From Thermoplasmata archaeon (GTDB lineage Archaea; Thermoplasmatota; E2; DHVEG-1): 12,291 nt of DNA. The position numbers and the translations under genes are program-made. Every line of letters starts with the position of its first letter. Positions within the stretch are counted from its first letter, which is position 1. The notes below the pieces were generated by a model, which saw only the letters and a list, made by a program, of their open reading frames with translations, made no database searches and had not been told where the DNA came from. The stretch lies in NCBI GenBank assembly GCA_003649845.1, contig QMTB01000027.1, forward strand, positions 1 to 12,291, written 5' to 3'. Below are positions 1-7,211 of the stretch, piece after piece.

Positions 1-47
1 CAGAGCATGCGTAGTCCCGCGGGCTCGCAGACTTGTATAAGAGACAG
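1..47. other. Residual Illumina Nextera (Tn5) adapter, not genomic
   Basis: Positions 14-47 match the Nextera Read 2 transposon adapter from memory at 29 of 34 bases without gaps. The last 14 bases, 34-47, include the very typical tgtataagagacag end of the mosaic end. Positions 6-13 (catgcgta) match the i7 index N706 as it sits in the oligo (CATGCCTA) at 7 of 8 bases, in exactly the right place before the Read 2 part. The scattered mismatches fit low-quality read ends kept by an assembler. Genomic sequence therefore begins near position 48, and position 1 is a contig end. Confidence 0.93.
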
Positions 48-921
48 ACCCATACTCGTGTATTTTATCCACAATTTCTGAAGAAGCTTCAAAAGTTTCC
101 CTTACTGCTATGTGGTTTACGTCACCAGTAAGCTGTTCAAGGAGGAGTGAAGGCATGAATAACATATCTATCCATATTGCGTCTGCTCCAGCATCAATCA
201 ATCTTTTTGCATGACTTAGAAATAGTTCTTGAAAACCCGGGTTTGATGGATCCGGAAAATAAAATGGCATCTCCTCTTTTGGATTATACGGCTCTTCCTT
301 TACCCAACCGTGTCTCTCTGCCCACCACGTCTGAAACTCTTCCCTTGTTACTGGAATACCCCATTTCGATGGATCTAAAGCCATCTCCCATGTCTCGTTT
401 CTCAAAAGAAATTCACCTGTTATTGAATTTCTACTGCAGGGATTTAGAAATTCCAGGGGGAGAGAGACGCCAATTACCGCATCTGGCACCTCGGCTTTTA
501 TCTTCTCGGTTGCATTTTGAAACTCTGTAAAACTATAACCATGCTCCTTGCATCTTTCATACTGCTCTTGGATCTTAGAGGGATCGATGCATTCCGGTGG
601 AGCATCGAATATATCTTCGCAACGTTCAGGGCAAGTGATCCAGTGATGGAAAGCACCGAATACAAAATCTGTTCTCACACCTTTGAGGATATCTATCACA
701 TCATCATAACTTCTATTGAATATTCTACCATCTGTTATGGTCATGTAAAAACAGGCTACCCTAACATGAGAAAGTTTCTCTCTTGCTGTTGCTTTTAGAT
801 CATCAGGTATAGCAGGAGTCTCTATTGGCTGTCTTGTTTCTAAATCATCTGATTTGATCTCCTCAAGGTTTACCACACTAAGCACCAGGCACAGTATCCC
901 CATTATCAGTATTCTCTTCAT
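48..921 (-). CDS. Exported TIM-barrel-like protein, last gene of the operon, 3' end missing
   Basis: The ATG at 921 opens a frame that runs off the left end without a stop; 291 codons are genomic and the next 16 are adapter. The start lies 4 nt after the stop of the GH13 gene, with a GGATGTGA site just upstream. Residues 1-19 (MKRILIMGILCLVLSVVNL) form a signal peptide. Residues 50-90 start a strand-rich region (HVRVACFYMTITDG, then TDFVFGAFHHW). Residues 97-124 hold four cysteines, suggesting disulfides in an exported protein. Residues 224-255 (DPSNPGFQ, then IDAGADAIWIDMLF) look like the helix-strand pairs of a (beta/alpha)8 barrel from glycosidase-like families, with D252 a possible catalytic or ligand residue. 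I do not recognise the exact family. The operon context suggests a sugar-related exported role. The missing end may carry the Ig-like module found in its three neighbours. Confidence 0.8.
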
Positions 922-925
922 ATTT

Positions 926-933
926 TCACATCC
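926..933 (-). promoter_or_regulatory. Ribosome binding site for the partial TIM-barrel gene
   Basis: GGATGTGA differs at one base from the consensus GGAGGTGA and ends 4 nt before the ATG at 921. It overlaps the last codons and the stop (TGA, 928-926) of the GH13 gene, so translation of the two is probably coupled. Confidence 0.6.
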
Positions 934-2680
934 AGTTAAATATTAAAACATTCATCTTATCTTCTGCTTCATTACCAGAATTGTCATAGGCTACAGCCTT
1001 TATCTCATGATTTCCTATGGCAAACTCATTCCAAAGCCATTCGTATGGACTTTTATCATCTGTTGCTTTCAATTTATCATCGACGTAAAATTCTACCTTG
1101 TCTATTCCACTCTCATCAACAGCGTTCGCTACGATTGTAATATTTCCAATGATAAACGTTTTTCCCATGGGTAGCAAAGCCTTATTAAAAATGTGCAAAT
1201 ACCCCTCTTTTGGTTTTTCTATGTGAACCTCTGGTGACTCATTATCTTCCGCTACCAAGATTTTTGCCTCATATGGATGCAAGGTCAATTCAAAATTATC
1301 TGGATCATCGACTACTATACTTTCCCTATTTAGAACATCGTATAGAACATCCCCTTTTCTAAAAGGTATTTTCAGTATACTCCTCATCTCTCTTCCCTGA
1401 AAATTGACAGCAACAACGATTTTTTCATCTTCACATTTCCTCAAATAGGCAATAATGTTATCTCCGCCTTTCCATACATTTTCTATCGTGCTCTGTTTGA
1501 TTGCCCTGTATTTTTCCCTTATGTCAAGTAATTCTTTATAAAGGCTGAACATTTCATGATTAATCGAACTAATATCTCCATCTGGAAAGATTTCTCTATG
1601 GTAAATATGAGGAAATCCTGGGACAGTAGTGATCAAAACCGCTCCAATTTTGTGTAACTGTGGATTACTTTCATAGAATTGATAACCAAAATCGTGCGTC
1701 ATCAAAAATCTTCCTCTAGGCTTTCCATAGTACAGACACTCTTCCTTAAAAAACTCCACAAAATCTTCGGAAGTAACCTTTCCCATTATAACATCTCGCA
1801 TGAAACATTTACCGAATTCATAAGAGTAAGAAGCATCAGCATATTCGTTTAACTCCGGTAGAGACATGGAGCATGGAATAGGATTGGGACACGGGCATCC
1901 ATCCTCCTCCTCTACTCCAGCATTGTATAGATATAATCTTCCAAGATAAGCCCATTCCAGATATAATGCCTTATCCTCTCCAAGAGCAGATTTAATACTT
2001 TCAAGTAAATACTTTGAGTGATGCTCTCCTTCCACAGGTTGAGGACAGTCTGGAATACTCTCGTTACAGTACTGTGTTCCTATAGCGTCTACTCTCCACC
2101 CATCGATTCCAAACTCCTCAACATAATACTTGGCTATCTTGGTGAAATAATTTATAACCTCTGGATTTGCTCTATCTACAGCGTATCCCCAGCTTTTATG
2201 TGGCCAGCAATAAACCAAGTTCCCATATTTATCTCTAAGAATCCAATCTTTATGATTCTCATAAATGTACCTACCTGGTCCAGTATGAGCGGTAACCAAA
2301 TCTAATATTACTTTTATCCCATAACTATGAGCGGTCTCAACGAAATGTTTGAAATCCTCTTCAGTTCCTTTTGCTGGATCAATCTCATAGTAATCCAAAA
2401 TATAGTATCTACTCAAGGGTGTTCCAGGTTTATACTTCCATATGGGGGTTAAGTAAATTGTTTTTATTCCCATTTCAGCAAGCAAAGGAAGCATTTCTTC
2501 CTGTTCTTTAAAAGTGAGGATTCCTTTCTTGCTTGGCTGTATCATTTCAAACAGAGGATCATTTATCCAGTCAGCTTGTTCTGCATCTTTACCTCCGTTT
2601 CCGGATAGAAATGGCATCAGGGGTGTAGACAGCAGAATAATTGTTGAAGCGATAAAGATGGTGTAAACACCCCTCTTCAT
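926..2680 (-). CDS. Exported GH13 alpha-amylase-family enzyme with C-terminal Ig-like module
   Basis: This is a retaining glycosidase or transglycosidase acting on alpha-glucans outside the cell. Residues 1-25 are a hydrophobic signal peptide or anchor. The four GH13 regions are present in order: region I DLVTAH (127-132), region II GWRVD with nucleophile D198, region III LEWAY with acid/base E242, and region IV THD with H329-D330. The barrel runs about 45-390, followed by a C-terminal beta domain (about 400-478) and the ~100-residue Ig-like module (482-584) shared with two operon neighbours. Region I has Ala where amylases usually have Asn; branching enzymes also vary there. Cysteines cluster at 205-212 and 262-270. 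The start overlaps the upstream stop by 4 nt (ATGA), with GGAGG 9 nt before it. The GH13 call is secure; the exact reaction (amylase, neopullulanase or transferase) cannot be set from sequence. Confidence 0.95.
   Translation of the reverse strand: MKRGVYTIFIASTIILLSTPLMPFLSGNGGKDAEQADWINDPLFEMIQPSKKGILTFKEQEEMLPLLAEMGIKTIYLTPIWKYKPGTPLSRYYILDYYEIDPAKGTEEDFKHFVETAHSYGIKVILDLVTAHTGPGRYIYENHKDWILRDKYGNLVYCWPHKSWGYAVDRANPEVINYFTKIAKYYVEEFGIDGWRVDAIGTQYCNESIPDCPQPVEGEHHSKYLLESIKSALGEDKALYLEWAYLGRLYLYNAGVEEEDGCPCPNPIPCSMSLPELNEYADASYSYEFGKCFMRDVIMGKVTSEDFVEFFKEECLYYGKPRGRFLMTHDFGYQFYESNPQLHKIGAVLITTVPGFPHIYHREIFPDGDISSINHEMFSLYKELLDIREKYRAIKQSTIENVWKGGDNIIAYLRKCEDEKIVVAVNFQGREMRSILKIPFRKGDVLYDVLNRESIVVDDPDNFELTLHPYEAKILVAEDNESPEVHIEKPKEGYLHIFNKALLPMGKTFIIGNITIVANAVDESGIDKVEFYVDDKLKATDDKSPYEWLWNEFAIGNHEIKAVAYDNSGNEAEDKMNVLIFNWM
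929..1237 (-). repeat. Shared Ig-like C-terminal module, copy C (GH13 protein)
   Basis: Encodes residues 482-584. Its landmarks are KPKEGYLHIFNK, FIIGNITI, DKVEFYVDDKLKATD, PYEWLWNEFAIGNHEIK, VAYDNSGN and a final NVLIFN. They align one to one with the ends of the 512- and 972-residue proteins. This copy ends in NWM instead of the NLGG tail. The pattern is that of a bacterial-type Ig-like beta sandwich. Confidence 0.9.
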
Positions 2681-4215
2681 TCACTTCTCCCTCCCAGATT
2701 AAATATTATGACATTTATTTTATCTTCTACCTTACCTCCTGCACTGTCATAGGCTATAACTTTTATCACATGCTCACCTATAGCGAATTCATTCCATAGC
2801 CATGGATATGGCTCCTCATAATCTGTTGATTTCAGATTGTCATCAATGTAAAACTCTACTTTGCTTATCTCTCCCCTTGCATCAGCCTCAACAGTTATAG
2901 ACCCAATTATCAATGTATTACCCAATGAGGTAGGAGCTATCTGCCTATCAAAGAGGTATAGGTAGCCTTCCAGCGGTTTCTTTATCTTTACGGATATATT
3001 GCCACCGGTAGTACCCTTATACCTCGTACTTTCAAAAACTCCGGTTGCGCTATTTACATCTATGGTTTCATTGTACAAGGTTATAGTGCCTCTCCAATTC
3101 ATGAAAGCCCTTCCCCATGTCCTACTTGCGTTGTAATCCCACCATGTTCCTCTACCTACTCCCCATTTAGTCGGGTAGAATAAAGCAACATCCCCCACAA
3201 GTCTAACCTCTCCACCTTCATAGGTACCATTTATGTAGAACCTTGATGGTTGCAGACCACCATTATCCTCTAATGTATAATTATCAAACCTGAAACTTAG
3301 ACTTCTTGAAGGGAAACTTAGCCTTCCCTGATGCTGGAATGGAACAGGTGGCTCTATAGGAGATGGATTTTCTGTATATCCAATAGCCAATTGGAATTCC
3401 CTTGAATGAAGATAACCACATGTAAACCACAATGGTGCCCCAGCCGCTCCCACAGCAGTGTCTGAGTAATAAACCCTATGATATGCCCTATCCCATATAG
3501 CATGACCAGTAAACTCTATCCTCTCAACACCAGGTTTTTCTATCCAACCCTCACATTCACCAATTTCCCAGAATCCTCCCCATATGTCTATATCCTCTTT
3601 ATTGAATATTGCTCCATGAATGATATAAGGTCCCTCTGGCTTACCCATCCAGTAAGTAACACCTCTTGGTTTCAGTTTGATTTCTATAGTTACTTCATTC
3701 CCTTCTAATGGAACAACCTTGTAGATCCATTTTCTCTCAGCTTGGTTATAGGACATCGATGCCATGCATTTCTTTCCATCCCTGTATTTACCATAGCAAT
3801 ACACGGTTGGAAAATCAAACGTCTCTCCCTCATCATAGTAAGGTGGACCTATAAGAGCATAGAACTTACGCCATTCACCATTTATGAAAAACATATCAGC
3901 AAAGTGATCCGGAGTTTGCCCATGAACTGGGTGGGGTATCCTTATTTGAAAGAGGAAAGGCTCTTCCTTTGTGGTTTTTCCTATACCAACAAATATGAAA
4001 CAGCTCAATCTCCATTTCAAGCCATTCCACTTGAGCTCGTTATTCTCCGTTTTTACGAACTCTGTACCCAAAGGTACAAAATCATGTAAAGTTGGTACAT
4101 CTGTAATGTTTGAGTTGCTACTTGTAAGGGGCCATTTATCGTTGCTCGATTGCATAGCTAAGCCATACGGTATCATTAGCGCCATACATATTATTCCAAT
4201 AATCAACTTTTTCAT
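2677..4215 (-). CDS. Exported beta-rich protein of unrecognised family with C-terminal Ig-like module
   Basis: Residues 1-21 (MKKLIIGIICMALMIPYGLA) are a clear signal peptide. Residues 40-400 are rich in aromatic and strand-forming residues, with segments such as LKWNGLKWRLSCFIF (61-75), GPYIIHGAIF (195-204), IWGGFWEIGE (211-220) and IEFTGHAIWDRAYHR (233-247). The alternating pattern and the WNGLKW and GHAIWDRAYHR motifs faintly recall the double-lipocalin CrtC/AttH type (carotenoid hydratase-like), but this is a weak resemblance and I assign no function. Residues 406-512 are the shared Ig-like module. The ATG lies 2 nt after the stop of the 972-residue protein, with GGAGGT 8 nt upstream; the stop overlaps the GH13 start as ATGA. 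Co-translation with a GH13 enzyme suggests a role in binding or modifying an extracellular glycan or glycolipid. Confidence 0.85.
   Translation of the reverse strand: MKKLIIGIICMALMIPYGLAMQSSNDKWPLTSSNSNITDVPTLHDFVPLGTEFVKTENNELKWNGLKWRLSCFIFVGIGKTTKEEPFLFQIRIPHPVHGQTPDHFADMFFINGEWRKFYALIGPPYYDEGETFDFPTVYCYGKYRDGKKCMASMSYNQAERKWIYKVVPLEGNEVTIEIKLKPRGVTYWMGKPEGPYIIHGAIFNKEDIDIWGGFWEIGECEGWIEKPGVERIEFTGHAIWDRAYHRVYYSDTAVGAAGAPLWFTCGYLHSREFQLAIGYTENPSPIEPPVPFQHQGRLSFPSRSLSFRFDNYTLEDNGGLQPSRFYINGTYEGGEVRLVGDVALFYPTKWGVGRGTWWDYNASRTWGRAFMNWRGTITLYNETIDVNSATGVFESTRYKGTTGGNISVKIKKPLEGYLYLFDRQIAPTSLGNTLIIGSITVEADARGEISKVEFYIDDNLKSTDYEEPYPWLWNEFAIGEHVIKVIAYDSAGGKVEDKINVIIFNLGGRSE
2690..2694 (-). promoter_or_regulatory. 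Ribosome binding site for the GH13 gene
   Basis: GGAGG lies 9 nt before the ATG at 2680, inside a purine-rich run. It sits in the Gly-Gly codons near the end of the upstream gene (the NLGGRSE tail), so one stretch serves as both coding sequence and ribosome binding site. Confidence 0.7.
2693..2728 (-). repeat. 36-bp direct repeat, copy 2
   Basis: Matches 4228-4263 at 35 of 36 bases. It encodes EDKINVIIFNLG at the end of Ig-like copy B. The rest of the modules is clearly more diverged at DNA level, so this block stands out. Confidence 0.85.
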
Positions 4216-4217
4216 TT

Positions 4218-7136
4218 CTATTTACCTCCCAAATTAAATATTATGACATTTATTTTATCTTCTGACTTATTACCAAAGATATCGTGAGCTATAACCTTTA
4301 TTTCATGTTTTCCAATGACCCTTTCATCCCATAGCCATTCATATGGCGCTTCGTGATCAGTGAATTTTAAATTACCATCAACGTAGAACTCAACTTTATC
4401 TACTCCTTTACTGCTATAGACACTTGTTTCTATGGTTATCTTTCCTATTATTGTATTATCTATAGGTATTATTTGTCTATTAAAGATATAAAGATGGTTT
4501 TCCTTTGGTTTTGTTATTTCTACAGACAACATAGGAGAATTTGAAATTTTGAAAATTTTTGTCTCCTTTCCCTCTATGGTGTCGTGGATAGTTATGTTTC
4601 CATTTTTATATTCATATGAAACAGTAGACAAGGAAAGCATCTCCATAATGTTGATATCTTCCTCAATCCCCAGTTTTTCTGCTTCTATTGTTATATTATA
4701 CCCTATAGTTGTGGTATCATTATTTCTTACTGTAAAATAAATAGTATTATTGTCTCCAAATCTCTCTATCCATATCCCGTTAGTTGTTTCAGCATATGTT
4801 ATAGGTTCCCAGCCAGCAAGAAATAATTCATCCAAGATAGGAATAACTTTTTTGTAAACAGGGCGAGATCTCTCATAATTACAGTTTTCAAAGAAATCAT
4901 CTTTCATGAGAGGATAAATCCCATAAAAAATGCTTTCATTTATGAATTCATAAACATATGGCATAATTATACTTCCATGTTTATCATACATCTTTGAACA
5001 TTGATGAGCAGAAATCATCTTATGATAAGCTATACTCCTCCTATAATTTAATTCAATATCATTGAAATTCCAATCTGTTAGCGAAGCCATTTCGAAAGGA
5101 AAGCCAGAAAGATAAGGAAAACCAAAAGATGCTACACCCATTTCAACACAATTTCCACTTATTTTTGTATCTGGCTCATTCTCATCTAGCCATTCTGATA
5201 GATACTGCAGATATTCCACCATTGACGTCATGCCATGAATGCCTGGTTTGAAATTGTTTGCACCATAAACCAATGGAAAATCTGTGTATTGAAAACGGGT
5301 TTCATTCATATCGATATATCTACACATTTTCATGAAATTATCAATTTCTACTCCATTTATGATAGCATGATATTTTTCAGCATTTTCAAAAGCAAGTTGT
5401 ACCGTTTGGAGCATCATGGTTGCTATGTTGTACCCTGGCAATTCTGGATCAGTATTTAATGGAATCCTGCCGACCCATGAATCAGGCGCCCAGTTTGGTC
5501 CCCTAATTATTTGCCCTAGAATAATGTCTCCATTTACATCCTGTATAGTGGAATTTTCCACTGCTCTCGCTTTCATTTTAATGAAAATACTTCCATTTTT
5601 AGCATAATAATTAATTAGATTCATAAATTCCTCATAATTTGGAGAAGGCTCATATATACCCCGCAAAGATTTTGGTTCAAATTGGGTTGGGAGTGTATAT
5701 TCAGCTGTATAAACATTCTTGCTGTTAAATTCCGGCAAAAGTTTTGCCTGATTTTCATTATAAAAATGTCCTTGTACAGCTCTTATTCCAAAATCAGCAA
5801 ATTCTCCAGTAGAGTTCATGAATTTTTGATCAATACTTCTATTGAAATACTGTGGAAAGAAATTATAGTATCTATCCAATGCACTTCTAAAACCCCATCC
5901 TGCATCACATTTATATAGGTAGATGGTGAAATTCACACTATTAAATGGAGTTAGAGGAGACAAACCAAAACTGAAGGATATTCCAAATTTATTTAAATTA
6001 GCATCATAGAAAATTCTGAAAATGCGAGGCTTTGATAAGGGAACTGCAATTGATATCCCTACTTTGTTATTTGTTATTGCAGATGCGGGATATGGAGAAA
6101 GTAGCAAATAGCTACTTTCATCAGCATTTATAACCATTTCATAGATCCCATTTTCTATCTTATGCCAATTCCTTATATCATCCCACCATTTCCATTGATT
6201 GGCATCTATGGGCAGGAGGAAATAGACATCTAATGCCTTTTCTTCATTATTTCTTTCAATCTCACCATTTATTTCAATATAGTTTCCTTTTGATTCATAG
6301 CTTGCTATAAAGCTAAGTCCGTTAAAACTCCCCTCATAAACAAGTTTATTTTGCTCTTCTCCTAATGTCCCTACAATGGCTTTCATCTTAGTTTTCTCTG
6401 GCATTTCGTAAAGGCATATATCATCAAACCATGCTGTACTTTCGCTGGCTCCAGGAGGGGCATTATTTTTTGGACCCTTAAAGACGAGAAATATTTTCGC
6501 ATCTTTCGCATCTGTTGGTGATACAAAGATTTTCGAAAACTGTTTCCAAGAGTTTACGGTGTGATGTATCTCCATCTCCTCTCGACTTATTTCGTATCCA
6601 TTGGAGTCATAGAATATGCAGTATGCATACATTGAGAGAGTCCACCAGTCAAGAAATCCGAAATCATTCATTGCAAAAAGTGACAAACAATACTCTTCTC
6701 CCCCTTCGATTTCAATTGATGAAGAGAGATATGCCATTTCATTTGGTTTGTTAGCGGATGGTGCAAACATTTTCAGTGATTTATTACCAGAATGGATGTT
6801 TTGTTCATCTAACGATATGTCTATATCTCCTTGCAAGGCGTAAGGCTGCCATCCATCTGCTATACCATCTCCATTAGCATCAATCTCGAAACCTGCATTG
6901 TAAACCAAGTTTTCTATCTCGTAATCTGGTGTTAGATCTCTAATATAGAATACCTGCGATGGTTTATCTACTAGTTCTATACTATCTATCTTTAAGCTTT
7001 CAATAGATCCATTTTCATTTAGAATCAAATCCATTCCATCATTGGTAGATACATCAAAGGTATTATTGATCTCACTTGTTACTGGAAAATTCATTAGTAA
7101 AACAAAAGCAACACCTATTACAACTACCTCCTTCAT
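4218..7136 (-). CDS. Large exported probable glycosidase: CBM4/9-like domain, TIM-barrel core, Ig-like module
   Basis: First gene of the operon. Residues 1-21 form a signal peptide. Residues 76-245 look like a CBM4/9-type carbohydrate-binding module: LVYNAGFEIDANGDGIADGW at the start, then SGNKSLKM (116-123), an aromatic-rich middle and a closing AWFDDICLYE strand. Residues 250-410 read as a beta-sandwich. DAGWGFRSALDRYYNFFPQY (411-430) leads into a barrel-like region (about 440-780) with INGVEIDNF (593-601, E597 and D599), NCVEMG (662-667) and PYVYEF (726-731) as candidate active-site strands. Residues 785-865 form a further beta domain, and 870-972 is the shared Ig-like module. I cannot place the core in a numbered glycosidase family, so activity is inferred from architecture and from the neighbouring GH13 gene. 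The stop lies 2 nt before the next start. AAGGAGGT lies just inside the gene rather than before it, which suits a leaderless start. Confidence 0.85.
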   Translation of the reverse strand: MKEVVVIGVAFVLLMNFPVTSEINNTFDVSTNDGMDLILNENGSIESLKIDSIELVDKPSQVFYIRDLTPDYEIENLVYNAGFEIDANGDGIADGWQPYALQGDIDISLDEQNIHSGNKSLKMFAPSANKPNEMAYLSSSIEIEGGEEYCLSLFAMNDFGFLDWWTLSMYAYCIFYDSNGYEISREEMEIHHTVNSWKQFSKIFVSPTDAKDAKIFLVFKGPKNNAPPGASESTAWFDDICLYEMPEKTKMKAIVGTLGEEQNKLVYEGSFNGLSFIASYESKGNYIEINGEIERNNEEKALDVYFLLPIDANQWKWWDDIRNWHKIENGIYEMVINADESSYLLLSPYPASAITNNKVGISIAVPLSKPRIFRIFYDANLNKFGISFSFGLSPLTPFNSVNFTIYLYKCDAGWGFRSALDRYYNFFPQYFNRSIDQKFMNSTGEFADFGIRAVQGHFYNENQAKLLPEFNSKNVYTAEYTLPTQFEPKSLRGIYEPSPNYEEFMNLINYYAKNGSIFIKMKARAVENSTIQDVNGDIILGQIIRGPNWAPDSWVGRIPLNTDPELPGYNIATMMLQTVQLAFENAEKYHAIINGVEIDNFMKMCRYIDMNETRFQYTDFPLVYGANNFKPGIHGMTSMVEYLQYLSEWLDENEPDTKISGNCVEMGVASFGFPYLSGFPFEMASLTDWNFNDIELNYRRSIAYHKMISAHQCSKMYDKHGSIIMPYVYEFINESIFYGIYPLMKDDFFENCNYERSRPVYKKVIPILDELFLAGWEPITYAETTNGIWIERFGDNNTIYFTVRNNDTTTIGYNITIEAEKLGIEEDINIMEMLSLSTVSYEYKNGNITIHDTIEGKETKIFKISNSPMLSVEITKPKENHLYIFNRQIIPIDNTIIGKITIETSVYSSKGVDKVEFYVDGNLKFTDHEAPYEWLWDERVIGKHEIKVIAHDIFGNKSEDKINVIIFNLGGK
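4224..4229 (-). promoter_or_regulatory. Ribosome binding site for the 512-residue protein gene
   Basis: A perfect GGAGGT, 8 nt before the ATG at 4215. It is formed by the Gly-Gly codons (GGA GGT) of the NLGGK tail of the upstream gene. Confidence 0.8.
4228..4263 (-). repeat. 36-bp direct repeat, copy 1
   Basis: Matches 2693-2728 with a single difference. It encodes EDKINVIIFNLG at the end of Ig-like copy A. Confidence 0.85.
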
Positions 7137-7158
7137 AGTTTTATTAATTTTCCCATCA

Positions 7159-7166
7159 TATATATA
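7159..7166 (-). promoter_or_regulatory. TATA box (box A) of the exported-protein operon
   Basis: TATATATA is centred 26-27 nt upstream of the ATG at 7136, the usual archaeal distance from box A to the transcription start. This predicts a leaderless or nearly leaderless mRNA beginning at the ATG. No Shine-Dalgarno site precedes this ATG, in contrast to the three downstream genes, which all have one. A second, weaker TATAAA (7181-7186) would put the start near 7157. Confidence 0.55.
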
Positions 7167-7211
7167 CTATTTTACCCAAATTTATACCAAATTAATAAGC
7201 GATTTCATAAG

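Larger units (their letters stand above)
2680..3000 (-). repeat. Shared Ig-like C-terminal module, copy B (512-residue protein)
   Basis: Encodes residues 406-512: KPLEGYLYLFDRQIAP, LIIGSITVEADA, SKVEFYIDDNLKSTD, PYPWLWNEFAIGEHVIK, VIAYDSAG, then DKINVIIFNLGG. The same residue pattern and spacing occur in copies A and C. It is joined to the preceding domain by a short Gly/Thr-rich linker (GTTGGN, 401-406). Confidence 0.9.
4221..4529 (-). repeat. Shared Ig-like C-terminal module, copy A (972-residue protein)
   Basis: Encodes residues 870-972: KPKENHLYIFNRQIIP, TIIGKITIE, DKVEFYVDGNLKFTD, PYEWLWDERVIGKHEIK, VIAHDIFGN, then DKINVIIFNLGGK. Closest in its last 12 residues to copy B. Most likely a beta-sandwich spacer or attachment module. 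Confidence 0.9.

Noticed and set aside
29..47. Genuine Tn5/IS50 transposon end
   Set aside because: The mosaic-end-like sequence is preceded by Read 2 primer and an index-like octamer in the exact order of a library oligo, and no transposase or target duplication is present.
177..798. Two plus-strand open frames (177-530 and 517-798) as genes
   Set aside because: They lie antisense to the signal-peptide-bearing partial gene at 48-921, lack domain features, and their residue make-up is that of a shadow frame.
926..2680. Catalytically dead GH13 protein
   Set aside because: Although region I is unusual, R196, D198, E242, H329 and D330 are all present, so an active enzyme is expected.
4218..7136. 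Frameshift or split in the long 972-codon gene
   Set aside because: The frame is continuous through a recognisable signal peptide, CBM-like, core and Ig-like regions; only the extreme N-terminus remains open to question.
926..7136. Defence or toxin-immunity system
   Set aside because: All four proteins are exported and enzyme-like or glycan-binding; there is no immunity gene, nuclease, repeat-rich delivery domain or regulator nearby.
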